Shown here: positions 13,701 to 28,700 of the stretch, in pieces
How positions within the stretch are numbered: position 1 is the stretch's first letter
Layout of the letters: each line of letters opens with the position of its first letter
Origin: Tolypeutes matacus
Taxonomy: Eukaryota; Chordata; Mammalia; Cingulata; Chlamyphoridae
Length of the DNA: 64,000 bases
Assembly: GCA_026826555.1 (NCBI GenBank)
Contig: JAKSZT010054396.1
Coordinates: forward strand, 17,782,581-17,846,580
Direction of reading: 5' to 3'
Program-made: the position numbers and the translations under genes
Notes under the pieces: model-generated
Databases searched by the model: none
What the model was told of the DNA's origin: nothing
Seen by the model: only the letters and a program-made list of their open reading frames with translations

Positions 13701-16700
13701 GAAGGGTACAGCCTGCAAGATCAACTAGAAATAGACTGTACAGTTCCAATAAGCTGCCCCTGCTTGGATTATGGTAATCTGCCCCTATCTAAACCACCTG
13801 CCAGAAGAAAAGATCAATCCTCTGTAGGGAAGGAAACACAATGTAGAGCCCTAAATTATCCCGAAAATTTCAAATACCAATATCCAGTATTAAAAAAAAA
13901 AAAAAATTCCCAAATACCAGAAGATAAGACCAAGTGGCTGAAAACCAAGAGGAAAAAAGACAGACAATAGAAATGGACCCATAGGTGATAAAGAGGTTGG
14001 AGTTATTAGACCTGGACTTTAAATAACTGTGATAAAGATGTTGACAAAATTAGATGGTAAGATAGAGAATTTGAGCAGGAAATGGAAACTATAAGAAAAT
14101 AATCAAATGGATTATTCTAAAACACAAAAATATGATATTTAAAATAAAAAAAATCAGAGTGGTTTGAAAGCAGACTAGCCACAACTAAAGAGAGGAATAG
14201 TGAGCTGGAAGATAGAGCAAAAGAAAATAAGAATAAGCTATGGAAAAGGAAGATGATGGAAAATACATAAAAAAGCAGAGGAAATACAAGAAATACAGTG
14301 AAAAGGTCTAACATATGGTGTAATTAGGTCTACAAAGAAGAAGAAAGGGAATGGGGTAGAGCAATATTTGAAGACACAATGTTTGAGAATTTTCCAGAAC
14401 TGATAATAGCAAAAAATTCCATTTTCAAGGAATACTACAACCCAACACAGGATAAATACACAAGAAAACTTCTATGGACACACTACTTGAAAACCAAAGA
14501 CAGAGAGCATTTGAAAAGTAAAAAGAGGGAAAAAAACAAAATCACATTACCTTCAGAAGAGTAAAGTGACAGCTGACTTCACAACAGAAATAAAGGAAGC
14601 CAAAAGACAATGGAATAACATCTTCAAAGTGCTGGAAGAAAGTAACTGCCAACAAAAGTTTTATAATAAGTAAAATTATCTACCAAAAATAAAGGCTAAA
14701 CAAAGGCATTTTCAGACAAACAAAAATAGAGAGAATTTGTCACCAGTGGACTCACACTAAAGGCAGAAGGGAAATGATTCCAGACGGAAGCATGTGGAAA
14801 TACAGGAGGGAATAAAGATCTATGGAAAGTGTAAATATTAGAGTAAATCTAAAGGCATACTTACTGTATGAAATAATATTAAGACTACTCTGAGGAGATT
14901 AAAATATATGAGGAATTAAAATATATAGGTAAATGAAGTTAAAGTGTCCCAAGACTTTAAAAAAATAAAATAATAAATGAATATACAACCAACAAACCAA
15001 TCAAGGGGAGGCAAATAGAATTTAACAAAAACATATAATCTAAAAGGAGAAAAGGAGAATAAAAGGAATCTAGAACAGGTAGGACATATAGAAAAAAATA
15101 GAAGCCAGACTCAAACCCTTATATGTCAGAAATTACATTATATATAAATATACAAAATAACCCAATTCAAGGAAAAAGATTAACATACAAATAGACTCCT
15201 AGCCCCCAAAAAGAACAACTACAGGTAGTACACAAGATACACATTAAATATAAGAATTTAGAAAAGCTGAAAGTAAAAGGATGGAAAAAGATATACCATG
15301 CACACAGTAACTAAAACAAGGCTTCTTGCAGAAAACTATAAAATAGTACTGAGAGAAAGAAAGACCTAAATAAATGTAGGGACATGTACTCACAGATTAG
15401 AAGCCTCAATAACGTAAAAATGTCAATATTCCAATAATGATTCAATGTAATCCCAATTGAAAAAAAACAACAACAGGTTTTTAGGGAAGAGATTTGACAG
15501 GTTGGTTCTAGAGTTTATGTGAAAACAGAAAGGGTCAACAATAGTCAACACTACCTTGAGAAGAACAACAAAGTTGGAAGACTTAAATTAGCAGATGTTA
15601 AGAGTTACTATAAAACTGCCATAATTAGGAAAGTGTAGTACAAATGTAAAGACAGGTAACTAAATCAATGGAAAATAATGGAAAGACCAGAAACCAACCC
15701 ACTTAATTTCACTTAATTTCTGACAAAGGCAGCACTAAAGACTATTGGGGAAAGGACGGTCTTTTTAATCAGTGGTATTCAACTCCAGGTGTAATTCTAA
15801 ATATGAAAGGTAAAACAACAAAGCTTCTTGAATATAACAGAGGAGAATATCTTCATGATCTTGGGATAGGCAAACATTTAAAATAGGATACAAATAGTAT
15901 AAAGGGAAGGCTCAAATTAGACTATTAAAATTTAAAAAAAAAATTAAAACTGAACTTTGGTTCAACACCTTTGAGAGTGAAAAGGCAAGCTACAAACTGA
16001 AAGAAGATGTAAGAAATATGTATACGTGACAAAGAATTCCAAGAAAAAGATAACACAAGTTTTTAAAATGGGCAAAACACAGGCAATTCATGATAGAACA
16101 TACCCATTTGGCCAATAAATATATGAAAAGTTCCTCAAACACATAGATTGTTAGAAGAATGCAAATTAAAACCACAATGTGATACTACTACACACTCACC
16201 AAATTGGCTAAAACTAAAAGATTGACATCACAAAGTGGTGATAAGGATGGAGAACTAGAACTTTTTCATGCACTGCTATAGAGACTGTAGCTGAATGTGT
16301 GTGCAGTTTATGATACTGTAATTCCACCCCTAGAAAATACTTGAGTTCATGAAGATATATGTACTAGAATATTCATAGCAACATTATTTGGAAACAACCC
16401 AAATGTATATAAACAAGGATATTCATACTAGAGAAATACTAGAGAAAGAAATGCAAATCAAAGAACTGCTATGCTGAGCAAAGAGGCCAGATACAAACGG
16501 TCACATATTGTATAATTCAATTTATTCATAGCTCAAAAATAGGCAAAATTAATCTACATTGTTTAAAGGCATGGGTGTTTACCTTGGGGGTAAGAGAAAG
16601 AGGATACAGATATTGGGAGAGGGGTAAGGGCACATCTGGGTTGCTGAAAGTGTTCTATTTCTTGGTCTTGGTGCATTCCTAGGTATACTGGATTTGTGAT

Positions 16701-19700
16701 AACTCATGAAGGTAAACACTTAGAATTTATGCTCTTTTCTGTATGCATATTATATTTTAAAACTCTCCCAGGGTTTGTAGCACAAATCAGCTTGCTGTTT
16801 ATTGGCTTCCCTATGCCTGGGGTCCTTTATGGTTTTGTTTATTCAGTTCTATCACTTAACACTCATCTGTCTCCTTTCAATCTATGAAAATTTCACTGAT
16901 ATCTTGTTTTCATCTCCTCCCCTACTTTCTTTGAACTATTGTATTTCTTAACTTTAGTGGATTTCAAGAGTGAGAAGTCCTAGATGTCTATAAGTACTGT
17001 TTTCTTATAGTCTAGTAGGGGTGGCCACAAAGAGTTTGGAGGAAGCATAATTTTATTATTCTTTATATGCTTAGTATCAAGCCCACGACCAAATGAACCT
17101 GGGTACTAATTTCAGCTGTCAGTTTTTGGCATTGTGACTTCAGGGAAGTCACTTAACCTCTCTGGGCCTCTGTGAAATGGGGATCATGATATTTACTTAT
17201 TGGGTTGCTGTGAGGGCCAATGAAATCACCTTTGAATGGCACCTGAGAGTCATTCCATAAATGTGAGCTCTCATACAAGAGTATGGGGAGAGGGTATCTT
17301 TGAACGTGTAAAGTGCTTGGAAAATGTGTTGAACGGCTAAAAAAGAAAATCAGGTTTACTGTCAAACCAATGAAAACACCACTCCCCTCCCCAACTCTCC
17401 TACCCCCACCCCACCCCCAATCCTGCAGTGGTCTGCACCTGGCCACATGGCATCACAAAGGGCCTAGGGAGCCTCACCTGTGTAGTGCTCGTTGCCTTGA
17501 GCAGCACAAGTCAGGAGTTGTGCCATGGAAGAGCCAACTGCTTTAGATGTACTTCCTAAGTCCTGAGCACATTTTTCCAACTGTAAGAATATTCAAAGGA
17601 GAAGAGAGGTTAGAAGAAAAGAATATATGAAAAGAAACATTCTTAGCATATATTAGAAAAATAATGCAGATGAAATTAGCCATTTCCCACCTAATACGCA
17701 GATGGCTCTAAAAAGAATCAAGATGACACAAGGGAAAGGGCCCAAACTTTAGGGTAAACAAACCTGGGTTTAAATCCCTGTCCACTTACCCCAATTGCTA
17801 GCTATATGAGATTAGGTAAGTTACTGAATCTTGCCAAGTCTTAGTTCCTGAGATCATAATTCCTAGCTCAGAAGGTTTTCAGAGCATTAATGTAGGTACT
17901 CAACAAATGGTAGCTATTAGTATTATGCCTCTAAGAGCTAATTTAGAAAGTCTGCAACAAGTCCTTAGTGGGAATTAATTATGCCTTGGCAGGAAGTGGG
18001 CAGATATCCAGTGGCACCACCTTCCTGGCATGTGGGACCATTAACATTGTTCAATTTGATCATTATACCTTGAAGAGTTCCAACAGAAAGGAAATGCAAT
18101 AGAAATAGAGGTTTGGAGCGGTAAATGAGATTATGAAAATGGGGAAAGTGCTTGTTTCCCATGAATAGCATGGCATCTTGCTTTGTAAGCTGAATGAATA
18201 ATTCAGAGAACAAAGTCACTAAAGGCCTAGGGTACAGATAATTATTTGATTACTAGATGAGGACAACATTTTCTATGAGAATTTGCAGGCACACAGCAAG
18301 AGTACAGAAAGGCATCAGAGAATGTGTACATTTTTATCACCATGACATGTCTCCCAAGAGAGGAAGAGCTTTTGGGGAAAAAAAAAAGCCTGGTCCATTA
18401 TAGCCTATCATAATATAATATACACATTTTTTAAGGCAAAAATTTTCTTTAAAAATTATATGGTGGTTATTTGCAATCTAACTGTCCACTTATTTTATGT
18501 AAAGGCAGAATTTGTGCCATACCGGTCCGTCTTGAGCTTCCTGGAATACAGGAAACCGCAGGACGTCTGAACAACTAGGGAAAGCTGCTGGAACAGGAGC
18601 CAATCTTGACTCTGTATCATCAGCTGGGTGACTATGGTTCAGTGAATTAATGTTTCTGAACCTGAGTTAACCTGTTTTTTTTTTTTCCGCTTAGAGAAGT
18701 TGTGGGTTTACAGAAAAATCATGCTGAAATATAGGGTTTCCACATATCACCCTATTATTAACACCTTGCATTGGTGTGGTACATTTGTTATAATTTATGA
18801 AAGCACATGTTTGTAATTAAACTATTAATTATAGTCCATGGTTTGATTTAGGGTTCACTGGTTAGCGTTGTGTAGTTCCAAGGATTATTTTTTTTTAATT
18901 TTATTCTACGAGCATATATATAACCTAAAATTCCCCTTTAAACACATTCAAATATATAATTCAGTGCTGTTAGTTACATTGACAATATTGTGCTTCCATC
19001 ACCACCATCCATTACCAAATTTTTCTAACAACCCAAACAGAAACTCTGTATATTTTAACCATTAACTCCCTATTCCTTAACCCCATCTTGTACCCTCATA
19101 AGCTAGATTTCAGATTCTGACTCTATAAGTTTGCTTATTCTAATTATTTCATATCAGTGAATCATACAATATTTGTCCTTTTATGCTTAGCTTATTTCAT
19201 TCAGTATTATGTCTTTAAAGTTCATGCATGTTGTCACATGCAACAGACCTTCATTCCTATTTATGGCTGAATATACTCTACTATGTGTACATAATACATT
19301 TCATTTATCTAGTCATCAGCTAATGGATACTTAGGTTCCTTCCATCTTTTTGCAATTGTGAATAATGATACAATGAACATCAGCATGCAAGTATCAGTCC
19401 TTTCTTGTAATTCACATCCCATCTAGAAGTAGGATTGCCAGGTTATATGGTAATTCTATATTTAACTATCTGAGGAACTGCCAAACTGTCTTCCACAGTG
19501 GCTCACCATTTTACATCTCCACCAGCAATGAATGAGTGTTCCTATTTTGCCACATCCTCTCCAAAACTTATAAGTTTCTGTTTTCTTACTAGGAGCCATT
19601 CTAGTGGCTGTGAAATGGTATATCATATTGTGGTTTTGATTTACTTTTTTGAATAATCAAGGATGTTTGGCATCTTTTATGTACTTCTTGGCTATTTGTA

Positions 19701-22700
19701 TATCTTCTCTTGAGAAATCTTTATTCAAGTATCTGGTCTAATTTTTAATTCAGTTGTTGGTCTATTTGTTGTTAAGTTGAATGATTTCTTTACATATTCT
19801 GCATATTAAGCCCTTCTCAGGTATGTGGTGTCAAAATATTTTCTCCCACTGAGCAGGCTGCCATTTTGTTGCTTGTGCTTTGGATATTAAGTCTAAAGAA
19901 CAACTGCTTAACATAAGGAACAGAAGATGCTTCCTTATATTTTCTTCTAGGAATTTTATAGTTCTGGCTCTTAAATTTAGGTCTTTGATGCATTATCAGT
20001 TGATTTTGTATATGGTGTGAGGTAGGGTCCACCTTCATTCTTTTGCAAATGGAGATTCAATTTTCCCAGTACCATTTGTTGATGAAACTATTCTTTCCTC
20101 ATTAAGTGGACTTGTCATCCTAATAAAAAAATCAGTTGGCCATAAATACAATGGTTGATTTCTGAGCTCTCAGTTCGATTCCATTGGTCTATATGTCCGT
20201 TATTATGCCAGTCTCATGCTGTTTTGATTAATATTGCTTTGTAGTAAGTTTTAAAATGAGGAAGTGTGAGTCCTCCAACTTTGTTCTTTTTCAAGATGGC
20301 GTTGGCTATTCGTGGCCACATACCCTTCCATATAAATTTGTTAATTGGCTTTTCCATTTCTGCAAAGAAGATTGTTGGAATTTTGATTGGGAATGTGTTG
20401 AATTTGTAAACCACATTAGGTAGAATTACCAACTTAATATTTAGTCTTCCCATCCATTAACACAGGATGTACTTCCATTTATTTACATCTTCTTTGATTT
20501 CTTTTAGCAATGTTTTCTAGTTTTACAACCTTGCTTAAATTTGGTCCTAGACATTAGATTCTTTAAGTTGCTATTGTAAATGGAATTTTTTTTCTTGATT
20601 TCTCCTTCAGAATGTTCATTACTAGTGTATAGAAATACTACTGATTTGGGGGTACTGATCTTGGACCCTGACACTTGCTGAATTCATTTATTAGCTCTAG
20701 GAGCTATATTGTAGATTTTTCAGGATTTTCTGTATTTAGAATCATATCATCTGCATGTAGGGAAAGTTTTATTTCTTCCCTTCCAATTTGGATGCCTTTT
20801 ATTTCTTTTTCTTGCTTAATTGCTCTGGCTAGAACTTTCAGTACAATGCTGAATAAAAGGGGTGACAGCAGACATCCTTGCCTTGATCCTGATCTTAAAG
20901 GAAAAGCTAACAGTCTTTCACCATTAAGTATGAAGTTAGCTGTGGATTTTTCACATATGCCCTTTATCATGTTGAGTAAGTTTCCTTATATTCCTAGTTT
21001 TCTAAGTGTTTTATCAAGAAGGGGTATTGGAATTTGTTAATTTCTACATCAATTAAGATGACTGTGTATGTGTGTTTTTCCTTCGTTCTGTTAATGTGGT
21101 GTATTACATTAACTGATTGACTTATGTTGAACCACCTTTGCATACCTAGAATAAATCCCACTTGATCATGGTGTATATTTCTTTTAATGTGTTGTTGAAT
21201 ATGGATTGCTAGTATTTTGTTGAGGATTTTTTGCAATTACATTCAAAAGAGATATTGGTCTGTAATTTTCTTTTCTTGTGGTATGTTTATCTGGCTTTGA
21301 TATGAGGGTGATGTTGGCCTCATAGAGTGAATTAGGCAGTTTTCCCTCCAATTCAATATTCTGGAAGAGTTTGAGCAGGATTGGTGTTAAGTCTTCTTGG
21401 AATATTTGCTAAAATTCCCCTGTGAACCTATCTGGTACTGGAATTTTCTTTTCTTGGAGGTTTTTGATTACTGATTCCATCCCTTCATTAGTTATTGGTT
21501 TGTTGAAATCTTCTATTTCTTGTTAGTCAATGTGGCTAGTTTGTGTATTTCTAGGAATTGCCTATGTCATCTAAGTTATCTAATTTGTTGGCATACAGCT
21601 GTTCATTGTATTCACTTACAGTCCTTTTTATTTCAGTGGGGATGATAGTAATGTCTCCCTTTTCATTTCTGATTTTAGTGGTGTCCTCTTTCTTTTTTCT
21701 TAGTCAGTCTAGTTACAGGTTTGTCAATTTTATTGATCTTCTCAAAGAACCAACTTTTGGTTTTGTTTATTCTCTCTATTGTTTTTTGTTTGTTTGTTTT
21801 CTATTTCATTTATCTCCACTCTAATCTTTGTTATTTCCTTCCTTCTGCTCACGTTGGATTTAGTTTGCTCTTCTTTTTCTAGTTCTTCCAGTTTTGAGGT
21901 TAGCTTGCTAATTTGAAATCTTTCTTCATTTTTTAACATAAGGATTTAGAGTCATAAATTTCCCTCTCAGCACTGCCTTTGCTGCATCCCATAAATTTTG
22001 GTAATGTAGTTTCCCTTGAGATTCCCTCTTTAACTCATTGGTTGTTTATGAATACGCTATTTAATTTCCACATATTTGTGAAATTTCCATTTCTCCCTCT
22101 GTTAATGATTTCTAGCTCCATTGTGGTCAGTGGAGATACATTGTACTATTTCAATATTTTGAATTTATTGAGACTTGTTTTGTGACCCAACATATCATCT
22201 ATCATGGAAACTGATCCATGTGCACTCATAAAGAATGTGTATTCTGTTGTTGTTGAGTGAAGAGACCTATATAAGTCTGTTAGGTTTAGTTGTTTTAAGC
22301 ATATGCATAGTTTATGTCCTCTATTTCCTTACTAATTTTCAGTGTAGATGTTCTATCCATTATTGAAAGTGGTATATTGTCTCCCACTATTAATATAGTA
22401 CTGTCTAATTATTCCTTCAAATCTGTCAGTATTTGCTTCATATTTTTTGGGCTCTGTTAGGTACATAAATACTACTGTTAGGTGAACATATAATTATTAT
22501 GTCTTATTGAATTGACCCTTTTATCAGTATACAATGACCTTCTTTGTTCCTTGTAACAGGTTTTGACTAAAGACTATTTTATGTTAATTCCAGCAACCCT
22601 GGCTCTCTGTTGGTTACTATTTGCATGGTATAAATTTTTTCCATCCTTTGACTTTCAACCTACTTAAGTCTTTGAATTTAAGGTGAGTCTCTTGTAAACA

Positions 22701-25700
22701 ACATATATTGGGTCATGCTCTTTTAAACCATTCTGACAACGTCTGTTTTTCGACTGGAGAGTTTAAGCCGTTTACATTTAAAATCTCTACTGATAGTGCA
22801 GGACTCTCTTCAGCCATTTTGCTATTTAGTCTTTGTAAATCTTATAAATTTTGTGTCCCTCTGTTTTTCCATTAATGCTTATTTTCATATTTATTTGATG
22901 TTTTTGTATTGTACCATATTGAGGCCCTTATTTGTTCCTGGATATATTTCTCAATACATTTCCCTGTGATTACCACAAGGTTAAAATTTAGTATCCTAAA
23001 TATATAATAATCATATCTGATTTTACATCAACTTGACTTCAATAGCATACACATACCCTTCCGTCTCCCCACCTTTTTTTGGTACTTGTTACAAATTATA
23101 CCTTCATACATATTATGTCCAAAACCATATGTTTGTCATTACTTTTTATGCACTTGCATTATAGCATCTGCAGGATGTAAGAAGTAGAGTTACATATCAA
23201 AAATTACAATAGTCCTGGCATTTATAATCCAAATATGGTTACCTTTACCAGGCATCTTTATTTCTTTATGCTGCTTTGGACCACTGTCTAGTGTCCTTTC
23301 CTTGGAGTCTGAAGAACTCCCTTTAGCATTGATTGTAGAGCAGGTCTTGTGGTGATTTTATCCGAAAATGGATGGAAATTTTCTTGATTGGCAATTGATT
23401 TCTCTCAGTGCTTTAAGTATTTCAACCAACTGCTTTCATGGCTCCATGGTTTCTGATGAGAAATCAGCATGTAATTTAATTAGGACTCCCTGAATGCAGC
23501 ACAATGCTTTTCCTTGTAGCTTTTAGAACTCTTTCCTTGTCTTTTGCATTTGACAATTTTTCAGTATGTGACAGGGTATATTTTCTTCAAGTTTATTGTG
23601 TTTGGTGTTCTCTGTGCTTCTTGGATGTGCATATTCAATTATTTGATAAGTTGGGAAAATTTCTGTCATGCTTTGAATACTACTTCAGTCTCTTTTTCTC
23701 TTTCTTCTCCTCTGGGTTCCCATAATATGTATATTGATATACTATACTACATGGTGTCCCACAGGTCTCTTTGGCTATTTTCACTTTTCTTGTTTTTTTT
23801 TTTTTTCTCCTCAGCCTAACTCATTTCAATTGACTTGTCTTCGAATTCAATGATACTTTCTTCTTCTAGCTCCAATCTGCTGTTGAAACTCTCCTGGGAA
23901 TTTTTCATTTCAGTTATTGTAGTCTTCAACTTCAGTAGTTCTAGTTGGTTTATTTTTAAAAAATTTCTCTTTATTGAGATTCTCGTATTGTTCACTCATT
24001 GTTTCCCTGATATCCCTTGGTTCTTTCTCTGTATTTTCCTTCATCTCCATGAACATACTGGGTGTTTTCCTGATAACCTTTAGTTTTTTCTCAGTATTTT
24101 CCTTCATCTCCTTGAACATAGTGAAGATCATTTAAAGTCTTTGTCTAGTATGTCCACAGTCTGGTCTTCTTTGATGTTTTCTGAATTTTTATTCTCTTCC
24201 TTTGGATGGACCATTTCCTATGTCCTTGTTTGTCTTGTAACCTTTTGTTGCACACTGTACATATTAATATTTTTAAATGTTAAGACTAGAATTTAGGCCC
24301 TGATATGTCTGTTTCTCGAGCTTGTAACCAGCTGGTGATATGACAGAGATTTTCTTGAGTGTCAGGAGCTAACAAAACCAAGCAAACCTGAACAAAAAAC
24401 AATTTTTGCCATCTTTGCAAAAGAGCTTTGCATTGACTGGTACTCTTCCTCAGAGTGCAGCCCTCCTATCAGGAAGGTCAGCCCAAGGGGAATGCAAAGT
24501 ACAGGGTCCTCTCTGTCTTTTCTGGGCCTGTGCTTGTATGTTTAAACCTTGAGTCATCTGACATAGGCATCGGGAGGTATCATAATAAGATCAAATTAAA
24601 CCTCTGTGCCATAATTCCATGTGCAATTGTGTGGCTTTATACTATATTTTGTGCTTTGAAATGACCTATCCCTGTACTTTATTAAGTAAATGCTTCTTAA
24701 AACTGTGACTCTTGAATTTTTCAAGTTTATCATTATAATCTCATTGTTGTCCATTTTACAAGTAAAATATCATAGATATAGGGGACATAAGGGGCTTACC
24801 CCACAGCTAGTTAATGATGTACCTGGATTTAGAAGCCAGACCTCCTAATTATAAACCTAATTTCTCCTGCTGCAGAGTGCTTTTCCCACCCCCAGAAAAA
24901 GGCCCCAGGATTAGAACATTGAACTCAAACACTAACATTTATACAAAAGAGGGTAAATGTTAACGAACCCTGTTCATTCCCAGGAAACCATGGGAACAAT
25001 CACCAACCCCCTCCCCCCAAGTGCCACTGTGATCTTTATCTTAATGCAGGTCTAAGGAAATGTAGGTATCTTGGGACTTTACATTCAAAATGCTTGAAAT
25101 TCAGGCATCTGAACTTCTAAGAAATGCCTTGACAAGGCTTTAAAGGTAGACAATCCTGCTCCACTCCCAAATATCTTACCGTTTCTCCTGGAAGTGGTTT
25201 CAGCTGACTCTCCACGGCAGCCATCTTGGCATCCTGCAGTTCATTCTTAAGCGTCTGCACAGTGTTCAGAGCTGAGTCAATTTCCATAGGACCACAGGCT
25301 TCATGGGCCTATAAATAGAGTTGGGAATATGTGTACATAGTCAGCTTTAGAAAAGTGTCCCTGACACTTTGCAACATATGAAATGCCATATTTTTCTCTA
25401 GAGAGCAAAATAATCCTTAGGACCTCAGTCCTAACTTCCCTAAATAACCAATTATGTATGTCTCATAACTGGATTTATTTAAAATCTCCTTGAGGCTTTT
25501 TTTTATTCGAAATGCATCTGCCTCTCAGACTAAAGAATCCTTTATTGGCTGACTCTGAATTCTAGAGATAGGGCATTCAGAACTATATGTATGTGTGCAC
25601 ACAGAGGCTCGGGATATATGTGGTGAATGAACAAATGACCAAATGGACCCAGGACTCTGGGGACAAGTGTCTATATCAAACTTGTTGTTTCTCTTTACGA

Positions 25701-28700
25701 ATTTCTAGATTAAAAACCATTCTCTTTTCATACTGAAGATCAGGAAAGATTTTTCTCCTAGTAATTTGTTCTAAGAAAAAGACTTCATTCTCTTGACCAT
25801 TTACAGCACTGGTCTCCACATGTTTGGATTGCATCCCTCCAATAGTCACATTACAAATTATATACATGTATAACTATTGATCAATATATTAAATACTGAT
25901 ACTTAATTTCATTCCTTTTCAGATAATAATAACCGCAATTAATATATACTATATATATTAACTGAGTGATTTTTATATGCCAGAATATTATGTGAGGAAA
26001 CTGAGGCACAGAGCGGTTAACTTGCCCAGATCACAAAATTAGTCAACAGCAGGGCTAGAATTTGAATGCAGATAGTCTGAATCCACATCCACCACCCTTA
26101 ACTCTCATACTATATTAAAAATATATTTAAAAGCTATCAGTGTCCTCCTGTACCCAGTGGATAGTCTTGCTTGAGCCCCACTTTGGGGTTCTCTGTTTCC
26201 AAGCAGTTGTTTGATCTTAGTGTGTGTCTAAGACTCACTGAGGAAAGTTGTTAAAATGCAGATGTTCAGGTTCTATGGCCAGTGATTCTGACTGGATTTT
26301 TCAGATGCCAGGCCTAGGAACCTGCATTCTAATAAGCACCCCCCAGGTGGTGCCGGAGCAAATGATTGCAGGACCTCCCCTTTAAAAACAAAGCTCAAAA
26401 GAGTTGTTTATTGGATACAGTTTAAAGTTCTGGATTTTGTTTTGTTTTTGTGATGCTGAAATTCAAGTCGACATTTACCTTCTTCCCTTATACATGTATG
26501 AAGCTGATGGTTCTCAAAGGGAATTGCTACAATGAGGAAAAATGAATTCATGCTACAACTTCATGCTAATACCGCAAAGTCCTTTGGTAATTATTAAGTT
26601 CCAGAGACAGAAACTCATTTAAATCCTAATTCTGCTCTGTTGAAGACTTTGTTAAGGTGAATACCCCCAGGAAAGATGTGAAAACCTTTCAAGGCAAAGA
26701 AAGATATTAGAAATGAGCCCCCCTTCCCCCATAGATTTGCTGCCTACATTATTTATTAACTTCACAAGATGATCACTGGAAGATATGATCACTTTTTTTT
26801 GGCCCACAATTTATATGGCACCAAGAAACTAATGACTAACAGTATCCCCCAAGACTGTGAAAAATGTCCATTGCTCAATCCAGGGCATGGGAGGATGGAG
26901 AAGAATGCAACCTAAAATAGTTTGACAAAAGTCATCTGTAACTGGAAGGTGATAACTAAGTCTAAGAGATAACAGCTAAATATGGTAAAAGCCAATCCAA
27001 AAGAGCATTATTAAATGGTCATACAAATGAAATGGGAAATGCTGCCAAAAAATATGTCCAGCAGTGTTGAGGCCCTGGGTAGCAGCCACGCTACCCCAGC
27101 TCATCCGCTCCTGATGAGCGCACCGCTCTGCAAGGGTCCCACTTGCCTTCTGTGAGGCAGTACGCAGCTCTGCCAAGCTGGTGGCGAGGTTCTTGGCACA
27201 CTGGCTCAGCTGCATGGCTGCAGCCTGGTCACTCACGGTGGGCACTGCAGCTTTGGCAGAGGACACCATCTTGCTTCCAGGCTACAGAGAGATGAGCAGA
27301 AGGTAAGACGGCTCCTGGATAGCAAGAGTCAGAAGAGTAGAGACCCAAACAGAGCAAAGCTGCCATACCACGCAGAATTTACTTTACCCTACAAAAAAAG
27401 AATGTTAAAACTATCTAGTTTCCTCCCAAAATTGCCACTCCCAAGTCAGAAAGTCTAGGTCAGTACATTCTAGGAATATTAAAACAAAAGATGTATGTGG
27501 AACAGGAAGCAAAACCAAGATAGTTGAACTTCTCATTTAAAATAGATTTCAAAGAGTTTCTTATTACACACTTTCTGAAAAAGTATTTCTTGGAATAGCT
27601 CTTTAATCTTTGTCACAAATATACCCTATAGACTATTCAGAAAAATCCATACAGACAAAATGACTCAAATAAAATCACTTTACACCTCACATCCCAAAAT
27701 GATTTCATGGTGCATGGATGTCTGTATACATAAATGTATATATATTTATTTATCAAAAACAAGATCATGTTAGTCTATCTTACAATCTCCTTGTTTCCCA
27801 TTTTCTATCTTTTTAATACCTACATAATATTCCATTGTATACGTCTGTCAACATTTCTCAATCCCCTATTGTTGGGCATGTTTCCATTTTTTCCCAATAT
27901 AATAAAAACTGGTATGATAAACACCTTTGTACCTAAATCCTTAATCCTTGTACTCATTCATAATTTTCTTTGTGCACTTTAAAAAAAATTTTAAGGTGGG
28001 ATTTTTCAAATACTATAGACAATTGTAAGGCTTTTAATATATGTTTTAAAACTATTCTTTAGTAAAGTTATAACAATTTCCATGTTTAAAACTATGAAAA
28101 TCAAGGAAATGTAAAATCAACACTAAGAAGTTTAACAAGCAAACGGACAAAAATGTGTATCTTTATATGCTTAATTCCCTATTAAAATGTGTTCTCCATA
28201 TACTGCTGGTTTAAGTTTAGATTCATTTAATTTTTTGGAAGAGCAATTTTACATGTATGAAGAAAGCTTAAAATGTACAAGCTTTTAAAGCTTGCAATCA
28301 CATTTCTATTTATTTTTAACCCTGTCCTATTCTTGAAAAGACATCATGTGTCTATGACAGCAAAATTAAAAGGACAAAAGAAAAGGTAAAACAAGAGTAG
28401 GAACCGAATAAAACCAGGAATGTGTCTACACTGCTCCATCCTAAACACCCAACAATTCTGCCGGTGGTGGGGATATCACAACTGGCTAGGCTAAGCACCC
28501 CACTGAAAAAAGAAACACGTTGTCCTAGCTACAACTCTCAATGCATGAAAGATAAAAATAAGCTGCTTACAATTCTGTTTCTAGGAATTTACCTTCAGGA
28601 AATAATTCAAAAGGGAACAAAGACTTGAATACATAATTTTAAAGAAAAATCACATGACATTGTTCACAATGGAAAAAAAAAATTGAACACAACCTATATG

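Noticed and set aside
20704..21236. Reverse-transcriptase-like minus ORFs as an active gene
   Set aside because: Fragments of L1 ORF2 in separate frames with stops; inactive copy.
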